DNA of 12,506 nucleotides from Candidatus Gottesmanbacteria bacterium. Its GTDB lineage: Bacteria > Patescibacteriota > Microgenomatia > 2-02-FULL-39-11. The stretch lies in assembly GCA_016204905.1 (NCBI GenBank), contig JACQJU010000029.1:1-12506 (forward strand). Reading direction: 5' to 3'. Shown piece by piece: positions 1 through 5,483 of the stretch. The notes beneath the pieces are model-generated. The model saw only the letters and a list, made by a program, of their open reading frames with translations. It was not told the DNA's origin and did not search any database. Each line of letters starts with the position of its first letter. The first letter of the stretch is position 1. The position numbers and the translations under genes are program-made.

Positions 1-6
1 AACCCT

Positions 7-34
7 TGGTGCCGAAGGAGGGAGTCGAACCCTA
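7..34 (-). pseudogene. 3' fragment of a tRNA gene (T-arm and acceptor end with CCA)
   Basis: Read on the minus strand this has the last part of a tRNA: T-loop TTCGACT (23-29), 3' T-stem strand CCCTC (18-22), 3' acceptor strand CTTCGGC (11-17), discriminator A (10) and an encoded CCA (7-9). The matching 5' acceptor strand GCCGAAG and the D and anticodon arms are absent upstream on the minus strand. Where the 5' T-stem strand should start, the sequence runs directly into the palindromic element at 30-101, and the outermost T-stem pair is already mismatched. It is therefore a truncated tRNA; the isotype cannot be told. Neighbouring pieces are tRNA-Leu, so a Leu origin is likely but inferred. Confidence 0.75.
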
Positions 35-101
35 AAAATTTCATAATTTGCTTTAGCAAATTCATGAAATCTTAAGAAAGATTTCAATGAAATTTTTAGG
101 G
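30..101. repeat. 72-nt perfect palindromic element predicted to fold as a three-way junction
   Basis: A 15-bp perfect outer stem (30-44 with 87-101, CCCTAAAAATTTCAT and its complement) encloses two perfect hairpins: 45-62 (7-bp stem, loop TTTA) and 66-85 (8-bp stem, loop AAGA). Only four bases (63-65 and 86) are unpaired outside the loops. The left end coincides with the T-stem of the truncated tRNA at 7-34. AACCC occurs at both edges (28-32 and 104-108) and could be a small target duplication, but the terminal GGG/CCC makes this ambiguous. It resembles a non-autonomous palindromic (REP/MITE-like) element, or a structured RNA or terminator of the tRNA transcript. No protein is encoded. Confidence 0.8.
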
Positions 102-113
102 TAAACCCAATTG

Positions 114-180
114 TGCCGCGAGAGAGACTCGAACACTCACGGTGCTTGCGCACCACGAGTTTTTGACCCGCCTGCCAAAG
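114..180 (-). pseudogene. tRNA-Leu(CAA)-like pseudogene lacking its 5' part
   Basis: The minus strand shows an anticodon-arm remnant, a long class II variable arm (GGTGC/GCACC stem with GCAA loop), a T-arm with loop TTCGAGT (127-133) and a 3' acceptor strand TCGCGGC (115-121) followed by A73 and then CAA rather than CCA. The complementary 5' acceptor strand GCCGCGA and most of the D-arm are missing. Compared with the intact tRNA-Leu at 185-270, two bases of the anticodon loop are lost, including the conserved T33, and the T-stem has a T-T mismatch. The copy is very similar to the intact gene from the anticodon arm to the T-loop, so it is probably a decayed duplicate. It is not expected to make a working tRNA. 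Confidence 0.75.
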
Positions 181-184
181 CTAG

Positions 185-270
185 TGCCAAAGGTGGGACT
201 CGAACCCACACGGTACTTGCATACCACGAGTTTTTGAGACTCGCCTGTCTACCAATTCCAGCACTTTGGC
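185..270 (-). tRNA. tRNA-Leu (anticodon CAA)
   Basis: A complete 86-nt class II tRNA on the minus strand. The acceptor stem GCCAAAG (5') pairs fully with CTTTGGC (3'), with discriminator A at 185. The anticodon stem CGAGT/ACTCG encloses loop CTCAAAA, which gives anticodon CAA and so reads UUG leucine codons. A long variable arm with a GCAA-type loop and a T-arm GTGGG-TTCGAGT-CCCAC are both regular. CCA is not encoded (CTA follows), so it must be added after transcription. It sits between two broken tRNA-Leu-like pieces, downstream of the promoter at 321-349, and is the only intact tRNA in the window. Confidence 0.95.
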
Positions 271-273
271 ATT

Positions 274-314
274 GCGGGCAGGGACCTACGCGTCTGCCAT
301 TCCGCCACTTGCCC
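274..314 (-). pseudogene. tRNA-Leu-like remnant with internal deletion (acceptor ends and D-arm only)
   Basis: On the minus strand it starts GGGCAAG, then a D-arm typical of tRNA-Leu (GCGGAATGGCAGACGC), then after a few bases ends in TGCCC, which can pair with the first five bases. The anticodon, variable and T arms are missing, leaving only about 41 nt. The 5' end lies where transcription from the promoter at 321-349 should begin. It is most simply an internally deleted tRNA-Leu gene, but a short folded leader RNA for the downstream tRNA is an alternative. Confidence 0.65.
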
Positions 315-320
315 TCTGTA

Positions 321-349
321 ATTATATTTTGTTACAATCATCAGGTCAA
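321..349 (-). promoter_or_regulatory. sigma70-type promoter for the minus-strand tRNA locus
   Basis: The minus strand carries TTGACC (344-349) and a perfect TATAAT (321-326) separated by exactly 17 bp. The expected start is near 314, the first base of the tRNA-like remnant. It is the best match to a -35/-10 pair seen in this window and points into the tRNA cluster. Confidence 0.8.
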
Positions 350-350
350 C

Positions 351-368
351 CTGCCCGCCGGCGGGCAG
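351..368. repeat. 18-bp perfect GC-rich palindrome upstream of pepA
   Basis: CTGCCCGCCGGCGGGCAG is perfectly self-complementary over 18 bases in an AT-rich setting. It ends 11 bp before the pepA start codon, so in a pepA transcript it would form a hairpin over the place where a ribosome binding site would lie. It may be one copy of a dispersed palindromic repeat; no second copy is in this window. Confidence 0.7.
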
Positions 369-379
369 ATTTCGCTGAT

Positions 380-1882
380 ATGAATTTTTCCATTAAAACA
401 ACGTCTCCATCTCAAGCCCAAGTAGATCTATTAATTTTGTATTCTTGGAGGGGAGAAAAAGCGGAAACTTTGGTTCCCAATAATCTCAAGTTACAATCGT
501 CCATAAAAGAAGCAATGACGCGAGAGCAATTTAGGGGTGATGAAGGTGAATATGTTGATATATATACAAAAGGTGAGATTGAAGCGTATAAGATATTAGT
601 TGTTGGATTGGGTAAAGAAGAGGATTTTGACCTTTATAAACTGAGAAAAAGTATCGCAGCGGCTACAAAAAAGGCGAAGCAATTTAAAGTAAAGAAGTTG
701 GCTTTTGTACCCCATAATAGTTGGTATAAAAAATTTGAGCCTGAGTTGGTTGGTCAGAGTATGGTTGAGGGAGTAGTCTTGGGTGGTTATAAATTTTTGA
801 AATATAAGGGTAAAGAAGAGAAAGAAAAAAATATTGAATTGGAAGATATTATGTTTCTCGTGACACCCAATAAAGTGGCTGGTATGGAAAAAGGATTGGG
901 AATAGGGAAAATATTTTCAGCAGCTACTATCTTTGCCCGGGATTTGATCAACGAACCAGCAGCGGTAACAACACCGACATATTTAGCGAAAATAGCTCTA
1001 GATTTAGGAAAAAAGGCAGCCGGGCAGATCAAAGTCAAGATACTGGAAAAAGAGGAAGTAGCAAAAATGGGTATGGGAGCTTTTTTGGGAGTAGCTCAGG
1101 GTTCGGAAGAGCCGCCCAAATTTATAGTATTGCATACTAAACCTGCAGGGGCACGGGAAAAAGTAGTAGTAGTAGGTAAAGGGATAACGTTTGATACCGG
1201 AGGGTTATCGTTGAAACCTGCCGAACATATGATGACGATGAAAATGGATATGTCCGGGGCGGCTACCGTTTTGGCTTTATTTGCTGGGCTTACGCATCTT
1301 AAACCAAAAGTAGAAGTCGTGGGTGTCATAGCAGCCTGTGAGAATATGCCGTCGGGTAAAGCGGTCAAACCAGGTGACATATTGACTGCTATGAATGGTA
1401 AGACGATAGAAGTTCTAAATACTGATGCTGAGGGTAGACTGACATTGGCAGATGGACTGTCTTATGCTGTTGGGCAAAAACCGCAAGCAATAATAGACCT
1501 GGCAACTTTGACGGGGGCATGTATGGTAGCACTAGGGCAGGAAATAGCCGGTATGTGGGGAAATGATGAAAAACTGAATGATAAAGTCAAAAAGGCTTCG
1601 GAAGTAGTAGGCGAGAAACTATGGCATATGCCTCTCGAGAAAGAATATAAACCGCTTATAAAAAGTGATATAGCGGATATCAAAAATATACAAACAGGGA
1701 AATATGGTGGGGCAATCACAGCGGCTCTATTTTTGGAAGAATTTGTCGATAAAATTCCCTGGGTACATCTGGATATTGCTGGTCCAGCATATGAAGAGAG
1801 CGAAACTACGTTGGTACCCAAAGGTGGTGCGGGCTATGGTGTCCGGACAATACTTCAATATCTACTTGACTTAGGCAAATAA
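380..1882 (+). CDS. pepA: Leucyl aminopeptidase, M17 family
   Basis: A 500-residue cytosolic metallo-aminopeptidase that removes N-terminal residues, often leucine, from peptides; family members are hexamers with two metal ions per site. The N-terminal alpha/beta domain spans about residues 1-165 and the catalytic domain the rest. The family signature NTDAEGRL is at 347-354. Metal and catalytic residues are all visible by alignment to the known pattern: K267 and D272 (in VGKGITFDTGG), K279, D290, D349, E351 and R353. Length is normal for the family. ATG 380 is preferred because an earlier in-frame ATG at 266 would run through tRNA sequence and the GC-rich palindrome. No Shine-Dalgarno is seen. 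A weak TTGCCC-18-TACAAT pair (309-338) could be its promoter, divergent from the tRNA promoter. It is the first gene of the plus-strand run. Confidence 0.96.
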   Translation: MNFSIKTTSPSQAQVDLLILYSWRGEKAETLVPNNLKLQSSIKEAMTREQFRGDEGEYVDIYTKGEIEAYKILVVGLGKEEDFDLYKLRKSIAAATKKAKQFKVKKLAFVPHNSWYKKFEPELVGQSMVEGVVLGGYKFLKYKGKEEKEKNIELEDIMFLVTPNKVAGMEKGLGIGKIFSAATIFARDLINEPAAVTTPTYLAKIALDLGKKAAGQIKVKILEKEEVAKMGMGAFLGVAQGSEEPPKFIVLHTKPAGAREKVVVVGKGITFDTGGLSLKPAEHMMTMKMDMSGAATVLALFAGLTHLKPKVEVVGVIAACENMPSGKAVKPGDILTAMNGKTIEVLNTDAEGRLTLADGLSYAVGQKPQAIIDLATLTGACMVALGQEIAGMWGNDEKLNDKVKKASEVVGEKLWHMPLEKEYKPLIKSDIADIKNIQTGKYGGAITAALFLEEFVDKIPWVHLDIAGPAYEESETTLVPKGGAGYGVRTILQYLLDLGK

Positions 1883-1884
1883 AA

Positions 1885-1960
1885 GTTAGACGATAGATGA
1901 TAGAAGATAGAGAATAGTTTTCTACCACTACCTTCTAACTTCTACCTTCTAACTTCTAAA
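1885..1960. repeat. Inverted array of degenerate 7-bp units between pepA and the MFS gene
   Basis: The left arm (1885-1917) is four to five heptamers of pattern GNTAGAN. The right arm (1920-1960) has units of the complementary pattern TTCTANC, one shortened to 6 bp. The arms are opposite in orientation, so the RNA could form an imperfect hairpin filling almost the whole 82-bp gap, ending 4 bp before the next ATG. The same architecture with other unit sequences recurs at 3241, 4435, 4617 and 10819. Confidence 0.8.
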
Positions 1961-1964
1961 TAAT

Positions 1965-3233
1965 ATGTCTTCTTATTTAGCGGTACTGAAAAATAGCTAT
2001 TTTTTACATCTTTGGTTGGGACAAATCACCTCTCAAATAGCAGTAAACATGCTAGCTTTTATACTCCTTATAAGAGTCTATCAGAATACAATGTCTAATA
2101 TTGCTGTATCGGGAATGATTCTAGCTATTGGAATACCGGCAATAGTGGTCGGAATATTGGCCGGGGGGATTGTAGATCAGGTAGACAAAAGGTTGGTACT
2201 CATTTATTGTAATATACTAAGAGCTCTTGTATTGGTTTTGTTTTATTGGTTTTCTAGCTCACTAGCTTTTATCTATTTGCTGGGGTTTGTCTTTTCGATC
2301 ATAACTCAATTTTTTGTACCTGCTGAAGCTCCATCCATACCGACAATAGTCAAAAATACTGATTTACTTACTGCTAATTCTCTTTTTACATTTAGTCTCT
2401 ATGTAGCTACTATTATAGGTTTTGTACTCTCAGGTCCGGCGCTTCGGTTGTTTGGTAACAATAATATCTATATATTTTTGGCAGGGCTTATGGGGCTATC
2501 AGCAATGTTAGTGATGAAATTGCCGAAAGATAAGAAGAAAAATAATGTGTTAAATTTAACTTGGGCAAAGATGATAGCAGACGGGCGTGATGGTATAAGG
2601 TTTATAAGGAAGAATAAAAGGATAGAACAGAGTTTATTTCTTCTGACGTTTACACAAGCGCTGATTGCTATCCTTGCTTCTTTAGCGCCAGGTTTTGCTG
2701 ATAAGACTCTTGCGATAGTTCTTGAAGATTCTTCATATCTAGTCATGGGTCCTGCAGCAGTTGGGTTAATATTGGGTTCTTTGGTGATTGGCGCGTGGGG
2801 CAAATTTTTTTTGAAAAGGATACTCATATTGGTGGGGATCATGGGAACAGGATTAACTTTATTGCTGTTATCTTTTCTGGTGAGAGTCAGTCACCAATCT
2901 TATTTGAGTTTTTATATTGGTAATTTGCCGCTAGGTGGTCTTGAGGCGGCGATTATCATATTGGTGTTTTTGGGATTTACTAATTCTTTGGTGAGTGTAC
3001 CGGCTAATACAGTGCTTCAGGAAGATACGCAGGGAGATATCAGGGGTCGAGTATATGGAGCATTGACTTCTCTAACTGGTGGGGCTGCTATTTTGCCAGT
3101 ATTACTTTCGGGGATACTGGCTGATACGATAGGTATAGGAAAAACGCTCTTTATAATAGGTATAGGTGTTTTGTTATTTGGTTTTTATAGAGTCTTGAAA
3201 CTACCAACTACCTCATTTAATATAGAGAAGTGA
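1965..3233 (+). CDS. Major facilitator superfamily transporter (EntS/MefA-like exporter family)
   Basis: A 422-residue polytopic inner-membrane protein with about 12 hydrophobic segments, typical of MFS transporters. The loop after the second segment has a motif-A-like GGIVDQVDKR (residues 67-76), and the middle has a basic cytoplasmic loop around residues 185-220 joining the two six-helix halves. The start NSYFLHLWLGQ and the PAEAPSIPTIV segment resemble MFS_3-type drug and siderophore exporters (EntS, MefA). The substrate cannot be told. Stops are doubled (TGA then TAA). It begins 4 bp after the inverted heptamer array and has no Shine-Dalgarno, so its expression may depend on read-through from pepA. 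Confidence 0.88.
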   Translation: MSSYLAVLKNSYFLHLWLGQITSQIAVNMLAFILLIRVYQNTMSNIAVSGMILAIGIPAIVVGILAGGIVDQVDKRLVLIYCNILRALVLVLFYWFSSSLAFIYLLGFVFSIITQFFVPAEAPSIPTIVKNTDLLTANSLFTFSLYVATIIGFVLSGPALRLFGNNNIYIFLAGLMGLSAMLVMKLPKDKKKNNVLNLTWAKMIADGRDGIRFIRKNKRIEQSLFLLTFTQALIAILASLAPGFADKTLAIVLEDSSYLVMGPAAVGLILGSLVIGAWGKFFLKRILILVGIMGTGLTLLLLSFLVRVSHQSYLSFYIGNLPLGGLEAAIIILVFLGFTNSLVSVPANTVLQEDTQGDIRGRVYGALTSLTGGAAILPVLLSGILADTIGIGKTLFIIGIGVLLFGFYRVLKLPTTSFNIEK

Positions 3234-3240
3234 TAAGAAG

Positions 3241-3296
3241 ACAATTAGATAATTAGACAATTAGTTAATTAGTCAATTAGTCAATTAGACAATTAG
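3241..3296. repeat. Seven tandem degenerate 8-bp units (consensus WYAATTAG)
   Basis: Seven back-to-back octamers fit WYAATTAG with no unit breaking the 8-bp register; variation is confined to the first two bases. AATT inside each unit is self-complementary, but no opposite arm is present here, unlike the other arrays. The same octamer family forms both arms of the array at 10819-10913, 7.5 kb away. It lies between the MFS stop and the lgt-like start. Confidence 0.85.
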
Positions 3297-3318
3297 AAAG
3301 TAGATACATTACATAATA

Positions 3319-4068
3319 ATGAAACCGATACTTGCCGATATTGGTCCTTTTCATGTTTTTAGCTATGGACTCTTTTTATCATTGTCTTTTCTGATATCTT
3401 CATTTGTGATTTGGAAATATGGTCGGGAAGAGTTGATAGAAGAAGAGCTCATGGATACGTATGTTTATACTAGTTTGGTAGCGCTACTTTTTAGTCGGGT
3501 ATTTTATATCCTTTTTCATTTCAACGAGTTTGGGGGAAATATTTTGAAATATATAATAGTCAGGGAAAATCCTGGACTTTCTATAATAGGTGGATTACTT
3601 GGTGGGGTAGCATTTCTGTTTTACTATACAAAAAGAAGAAAAATAAATACATACAAGGTAGCTGATATTTTTGCTTTGACTGCGAGTTTAGGACTGTCTC
3701 TAGTTTCTGTGGGGGAATTTTTGGGTGGAGCGACATTTGGGCGGGAAACAAATTTACCCTGGGGGGTCCAAGTGGCGGGAGTACTGGGTAAGCGTCACCC
3801 GACGGAATTGTATGGTTTTATACTTTTTCTTATTCTTTTTATGGTACTTAGGTTTCTTTACAAAAAAAGGTTTTATAAAAAAGAAGGGTATTTATCACTG
3901 GTTTTTTTGGTAGGATATTCGTTGATTGTTTTCCTACTTGAAATCTTTAAGGTTGGATCAGTATACTTATATGACAGAATCAGTTTAAATCAAGTATTTG
4001 CTATTGGTATACTAATCATTTCTAGTATTCCTTTCGTTTGGAAATTAATAAACAAGAGCAGAAAATAA
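3319..4068 (+). CDS. Divergent Lgt-like (prolipoprotein diacylglyceryl transferase fold) membrane protein
   Basis: A 249-residue protein with about seven membrane segments. It follows the Lgt plan: start IGPFHVFSYGLFLSLSFL, a GLSIIGGLLGG segment (86-96), a glycine-rich region SVGEFLGGATFGRE (130-143), HPTELY (160-165) matching the Lgt HPxxLYE motif, and a C-terminal segment with E208. Lgt moves diacylglycerol from phosphatidylglycerol to the lipobox cysteine of prelipoproteins. However, residues that are nearly invariant in Lgt are replaced here: the His of GxxxHGG is I90, the Arg-Gly-Asn of GRxGNFxNGE becomes S130-G132-E133, the Glu of NGE is A138, and the C-terminal Arg is probably K211. 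It may be an Lgt-derived enzyme with another role or an inactive paralogue. It ends 1 bp before the dksA-like start, so the two are probably co-transcribed. Confidence 0.75.
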   Translation: MKPILADIGPFHVFSYGLFLSLSFLISSFVIWKYGREELIEEELMDTYVYTSLVALLFSRVFYILFHFNEFGGNILKYIIVRENPGLSIIGGLLGGVAFLFYYTKRRKINTYKVADIFALTASLGLSLVSVGEFLGGATFGRETNLPWGVQVAGVLGKRHPTELYGFILFLILFMVLRFLYKKRFYKKEGYLSLVFLVGYSLIVFLLEIFKVGSVYLYDRISLNQVFAIGILIISSIPFVWKLINKSRK

Positions 4069-4069
4069 T

Positions 4070-4429
4070 ATGAAACTATCAGCGCAAGCTTTGGATAAAA
4101 TAAAGCGACAATTGAATGAAGAGGAAAAAAGGGTCAGTCTAAATCTAGAATCACTAAAAAAGCAAGATCCTTTTTCTGACCCGGATAGGTTGATAGACAA
4201 TGCGGCTTCTGATGCTGAGGCAAATGAAGAAACTTCTCATGATAGGGTAGAGGCGATAGAGAAACAGTTGCAGTTCCAACTGGAAGATATCCAAAAAGCA
4301 CTTGGTCGGATCAAAGATGGCAAATATGGTATATGCCAAAATTGTGGCAATATGATTGAGGAAGATAGATTGGCGGCTAAGCCCACTGCACTCTACTGTA
4401 TGGATTGTGAGAAGAGATTGGAGAGATAG
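4070..4429 (+). CDS. DksA/TraR family C4 zinc-finger protein
   Basis: A 119-residue, highly charged protein. An N-terminal helical part (about residues 1-80, a likely coiled coil with a Glu/Asp-rich middle) precedes a C4 zinc finger with cysteines C89, C92, C110 and C113 (CxxC-x17-CxxC), as in DksA/TraR. DksA binds in the RNA polymerase secondary channel and alters initiation together with ppGpp; short CPR homologues are assumed, not shown, to do the same. Length is between TraR (about 70) and DksA (about 150). The acidic coiled-coil tip of DksA may correspond to the D/E-rich stretch near 36-58. It starts 1 bp after the lgt-like stop, without a Shine-Dalgarno. Confidence 0.9.
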   Translation: MKLSAQALDKIKRQLNEEEKRVSLNLESLKKQDPFSDPDRLIDNAASDAEANEETSHDRVEAIEKQLQFQLEDIQKALGRIKDGKYGICQNCGNMIEEDRLAAKPTALYCMDCEKRLER

Positions 4430-4434
4430 ATGCT

Positions 4435-4487
4435 AATGACCAGTGACTAGTGATAGGTGGCTGGTCATTGGTCACTAGTAACTAGTT
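4435..4487. repeat. Inverted array of 7-bp units between the dksA-like and rluA-like genes
   Basis: Heptamers in strict register run from 4435: a left arm of pattern ARTGACY/AGTGATA and a right arm of pattern GGTCAYT/AGTAACT, including an exact complementary pair (AATGACC at 4435-4441 and GGTCATT at 4463-4469). The arms face each other and could fold into a hairpin that ends a few bases before the ATG at 4491. Confidence 0.8.
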
Positions 4488-4490
4488 AAA

Positions 4491-5243
4491 ATGGATATCC
4501 CGATAATATTTGAAGATGATTCTCTGATGGTTATTGATAAACCGCCCGGTATGGTAGTGAATAAGGCTGATAGTGTAAGAGAGGAGACAGTGCAGGGGTG
4601 GGCGGAGAAGAGAATGAAAGTAGAAAAAGTAGATAAGGTAGAGAAAGTAGAAAAAGAATCTACCAATTCTACTTATTCTACTTCATCTACCTTTTCCCAA
4701 AGAGCGGGGATAGCGCATAGGTTGGATAAAGAGACGTCGGGTGTTCTAGTAATAGCCAAAACTCCACAATCTTTTGAAAATCTCCAAGCTCAATTTAAAA
4801 ATAGAGAAGTGACTAAGCGCTATCTAACGTTGGTCCATGGAAAGGTAGGAGGGTCTGGCAAAATTATAGCATCTGTGGGTAGACTTCCTTGGAACCGAGA
4901 GAGATTTGGAGTGCTTCCGGGCGGTAGGGAGGCGGTTACCTCTTTTAAGTTACTTAGGTTACTTGGGTCACTTAAGGGGGAGATCTTTTCTTTACTGGAA
5001 GTTACTCCTCATACCGGACGTACTCATCAGATCCGCATTCATCTCAAATATAGCGGGCATAGTATAGTTGCTGATCATTTTTATGCTGGTAGAAAAGTAT
5101 ATCGGCAAGACTTGAAGTTTTGTCCGCGGCTTTTTTTACATGCTACATATCTCAAAATAAAGCATCCCCTAAGTGGTGAATGGAGTGAATTTGAAAGTCC
5201 ACTTCCGCCAGATTTAGAAGCGACGTTGAAGAAACTGGTGTAG
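4491..5243 (+). CDS. RluA-family 23S rRNA/tRNA pseudouridine synthase
   Basis: A 250-residue enzyme that isomerises uridine to pseudouridine in RNA. It begins directly with the catalytic fold (FEDDSLMVIDKPPGMVVN), so the N-terminal S4 RNA-binding domain of RluC/RluD is absent, as in RluA/TruC-like members. The signature HRLDKETSG holds the catalytic Asp, D79. TPHTGRTHQIRIH near residue 180 is the other family hallmark. Two stretches are not family-like: residues 43-69, a Lys-Val-Glu run followed by a Ser-Thr run encoded by an inverted 9-bp repeat array, and KLLRLLGSLK (153-162), encoded by three 9-bp direct repeats. Both fall in loops that vary in length in the family and leave the frame intact, so activity is probably kept. 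The RNA target cannot be told. Confidence 0.92.
   Translation: MDIPIIFEDDSLMVIDKPPGMVVNKADSVREETVQGWAEKRMKVEKVDKVEKVEKESTNSTYSTSSTFSQRAGIAHRLDKETSGVLVIAKTPQSFENLQAQFKNREVTKRYLTLVHGKVGGSGKIIASVGRLPWNRERFGVLPGGREAVTSFKLLRLLGSLKGEIFSLLEVTPHTGRTHQIRIHLKYSGHSIVADHFYAGRKVYRQDLKFCPRLFLHATYLKIKHPLSGEWSEFESPLPPDLEATLKKLV
4617..4692. repeat. In-frame inverted array of 9-bp units inside the rluA-like gene
   Basis: Four nonamers of consensus AARGTAGAN (4617-4652), a 4-bp spacer, then four nonamers with complementary core TCTAC (4657-4692). The arms are opposite in orientation, like the intergenic arrays, but the period is 9 instead of 7 or 8, so the gene stays in frame and the TAG within each unit falls out of frame. 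It encodes a repetitive KVE-type stretch followed by a Ser/Thr-rich stretch just before HRLDKETSG. Confidence 0.85.
4947..4973. repeat. Three in-frame 9-bp direct repeats inside the rluA-like gene
   Basis: Three consecutive nonamers of consensus RRGTYACTT align with the codon phase and encode K-L-L, R-L-L, G-S-L. The stretch is bounded by TTAAGT and ACTTAA, which are complementary. It lies in the strand-loop region that precedes TPHTGRTHQIR in the protein. Confidence 0.7.
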
Positions 5244-5483
5244 TTCCCTTAGCTTCCCAGCTTCGTATAAGTCTTTTTTCAGAGACGTTCGGCGACCAGA
5301 ATCTTAAAAACGTTGGTTTTTATCCTTCCTCACTCAATGAAGCCCTGCCACCGGAAGATAATATAGGTCATATAGGTTTCTTACGGCAGGTCTTCAAAGC
5401 TCTTCAAAAAGCTTATACTTCGCTGTGAAGCTAAAGATTCACGGCATATGCCACCTGCTGTAAAAATTTGTTAATATATATTT
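5244..5483. other. 240-bp intergenic region with several potential hairpins, no recognised RNA family
   Basis: No ORF is supported here. Possible structures are CCTGCC (5344-5349) with GGCAGG (5385-5390), extended inward by AAGA/TCTT and enclosing two ATATAGGT repeats; GTGAA/TTCAC around 5426-5442; and the palindrome GGCATATGCC (5443-5452). A run of six T after a weak stem near 5262-5280 could be a poor terminator for the upstream genes. The end carries the promoter for the antiporter. This may be a non-coding RNA or a long leader; neither can be shown by eye. Confidence 0.4.
5469..5477 (+). promoter_or_regulatory. Extended -10 promoter giving a predicted leaderless antiporter mRNA
   Basis: TG, one base, then TAATAT (5472-5477) forms an extended -10 element. 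The ATG at 5484 is the seventh base after it, where transcription should start, so the mRNA would have no 5' leader. No good -35 is seen. The same geometry occurs at 8745-8753. Confidence 0.55.

Noticed and set aside
266..379. N-terminal extension of PepA from ATG 266
   Set aside because: It would translate tRNA sequence and the GC-rich palindrome; the protein from 380 has the normal family length.
111..383. A 90-codon ORF across the tRNA locus
   Set aside because: It overlaps the intact minus-strand tRNA-Leu and its promoter and has no protein-like composition; it is a chance open frame in tRNA sequence.
1885..1960. Rho-independent terminator after pepA
   Set aside because: The dyad lacks a GC-rich stem followed by a T run, and the heptamer phasing explains the complementarity better.
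3241..3296. Possible CRISPR array
   Set aside because: Units are 8 bp and contiguous with no spacers, and no cas genes are nearby.
4475..4666. Minus-strand 63-codon ORF with Ser-Thr-Phe repeats
   Set aside because: It is the reverse reading of the 7-bp and 9-bp arrays and of the rluA-like gene start; its repetitiveness comes from the repeats.
4610..4700. Possible frameshift or assembly error in the rluA-like gene
   Set aside because: The frame is open on both sides, the unit length is a multiple of three, and the family motifs before and after are in one frame.
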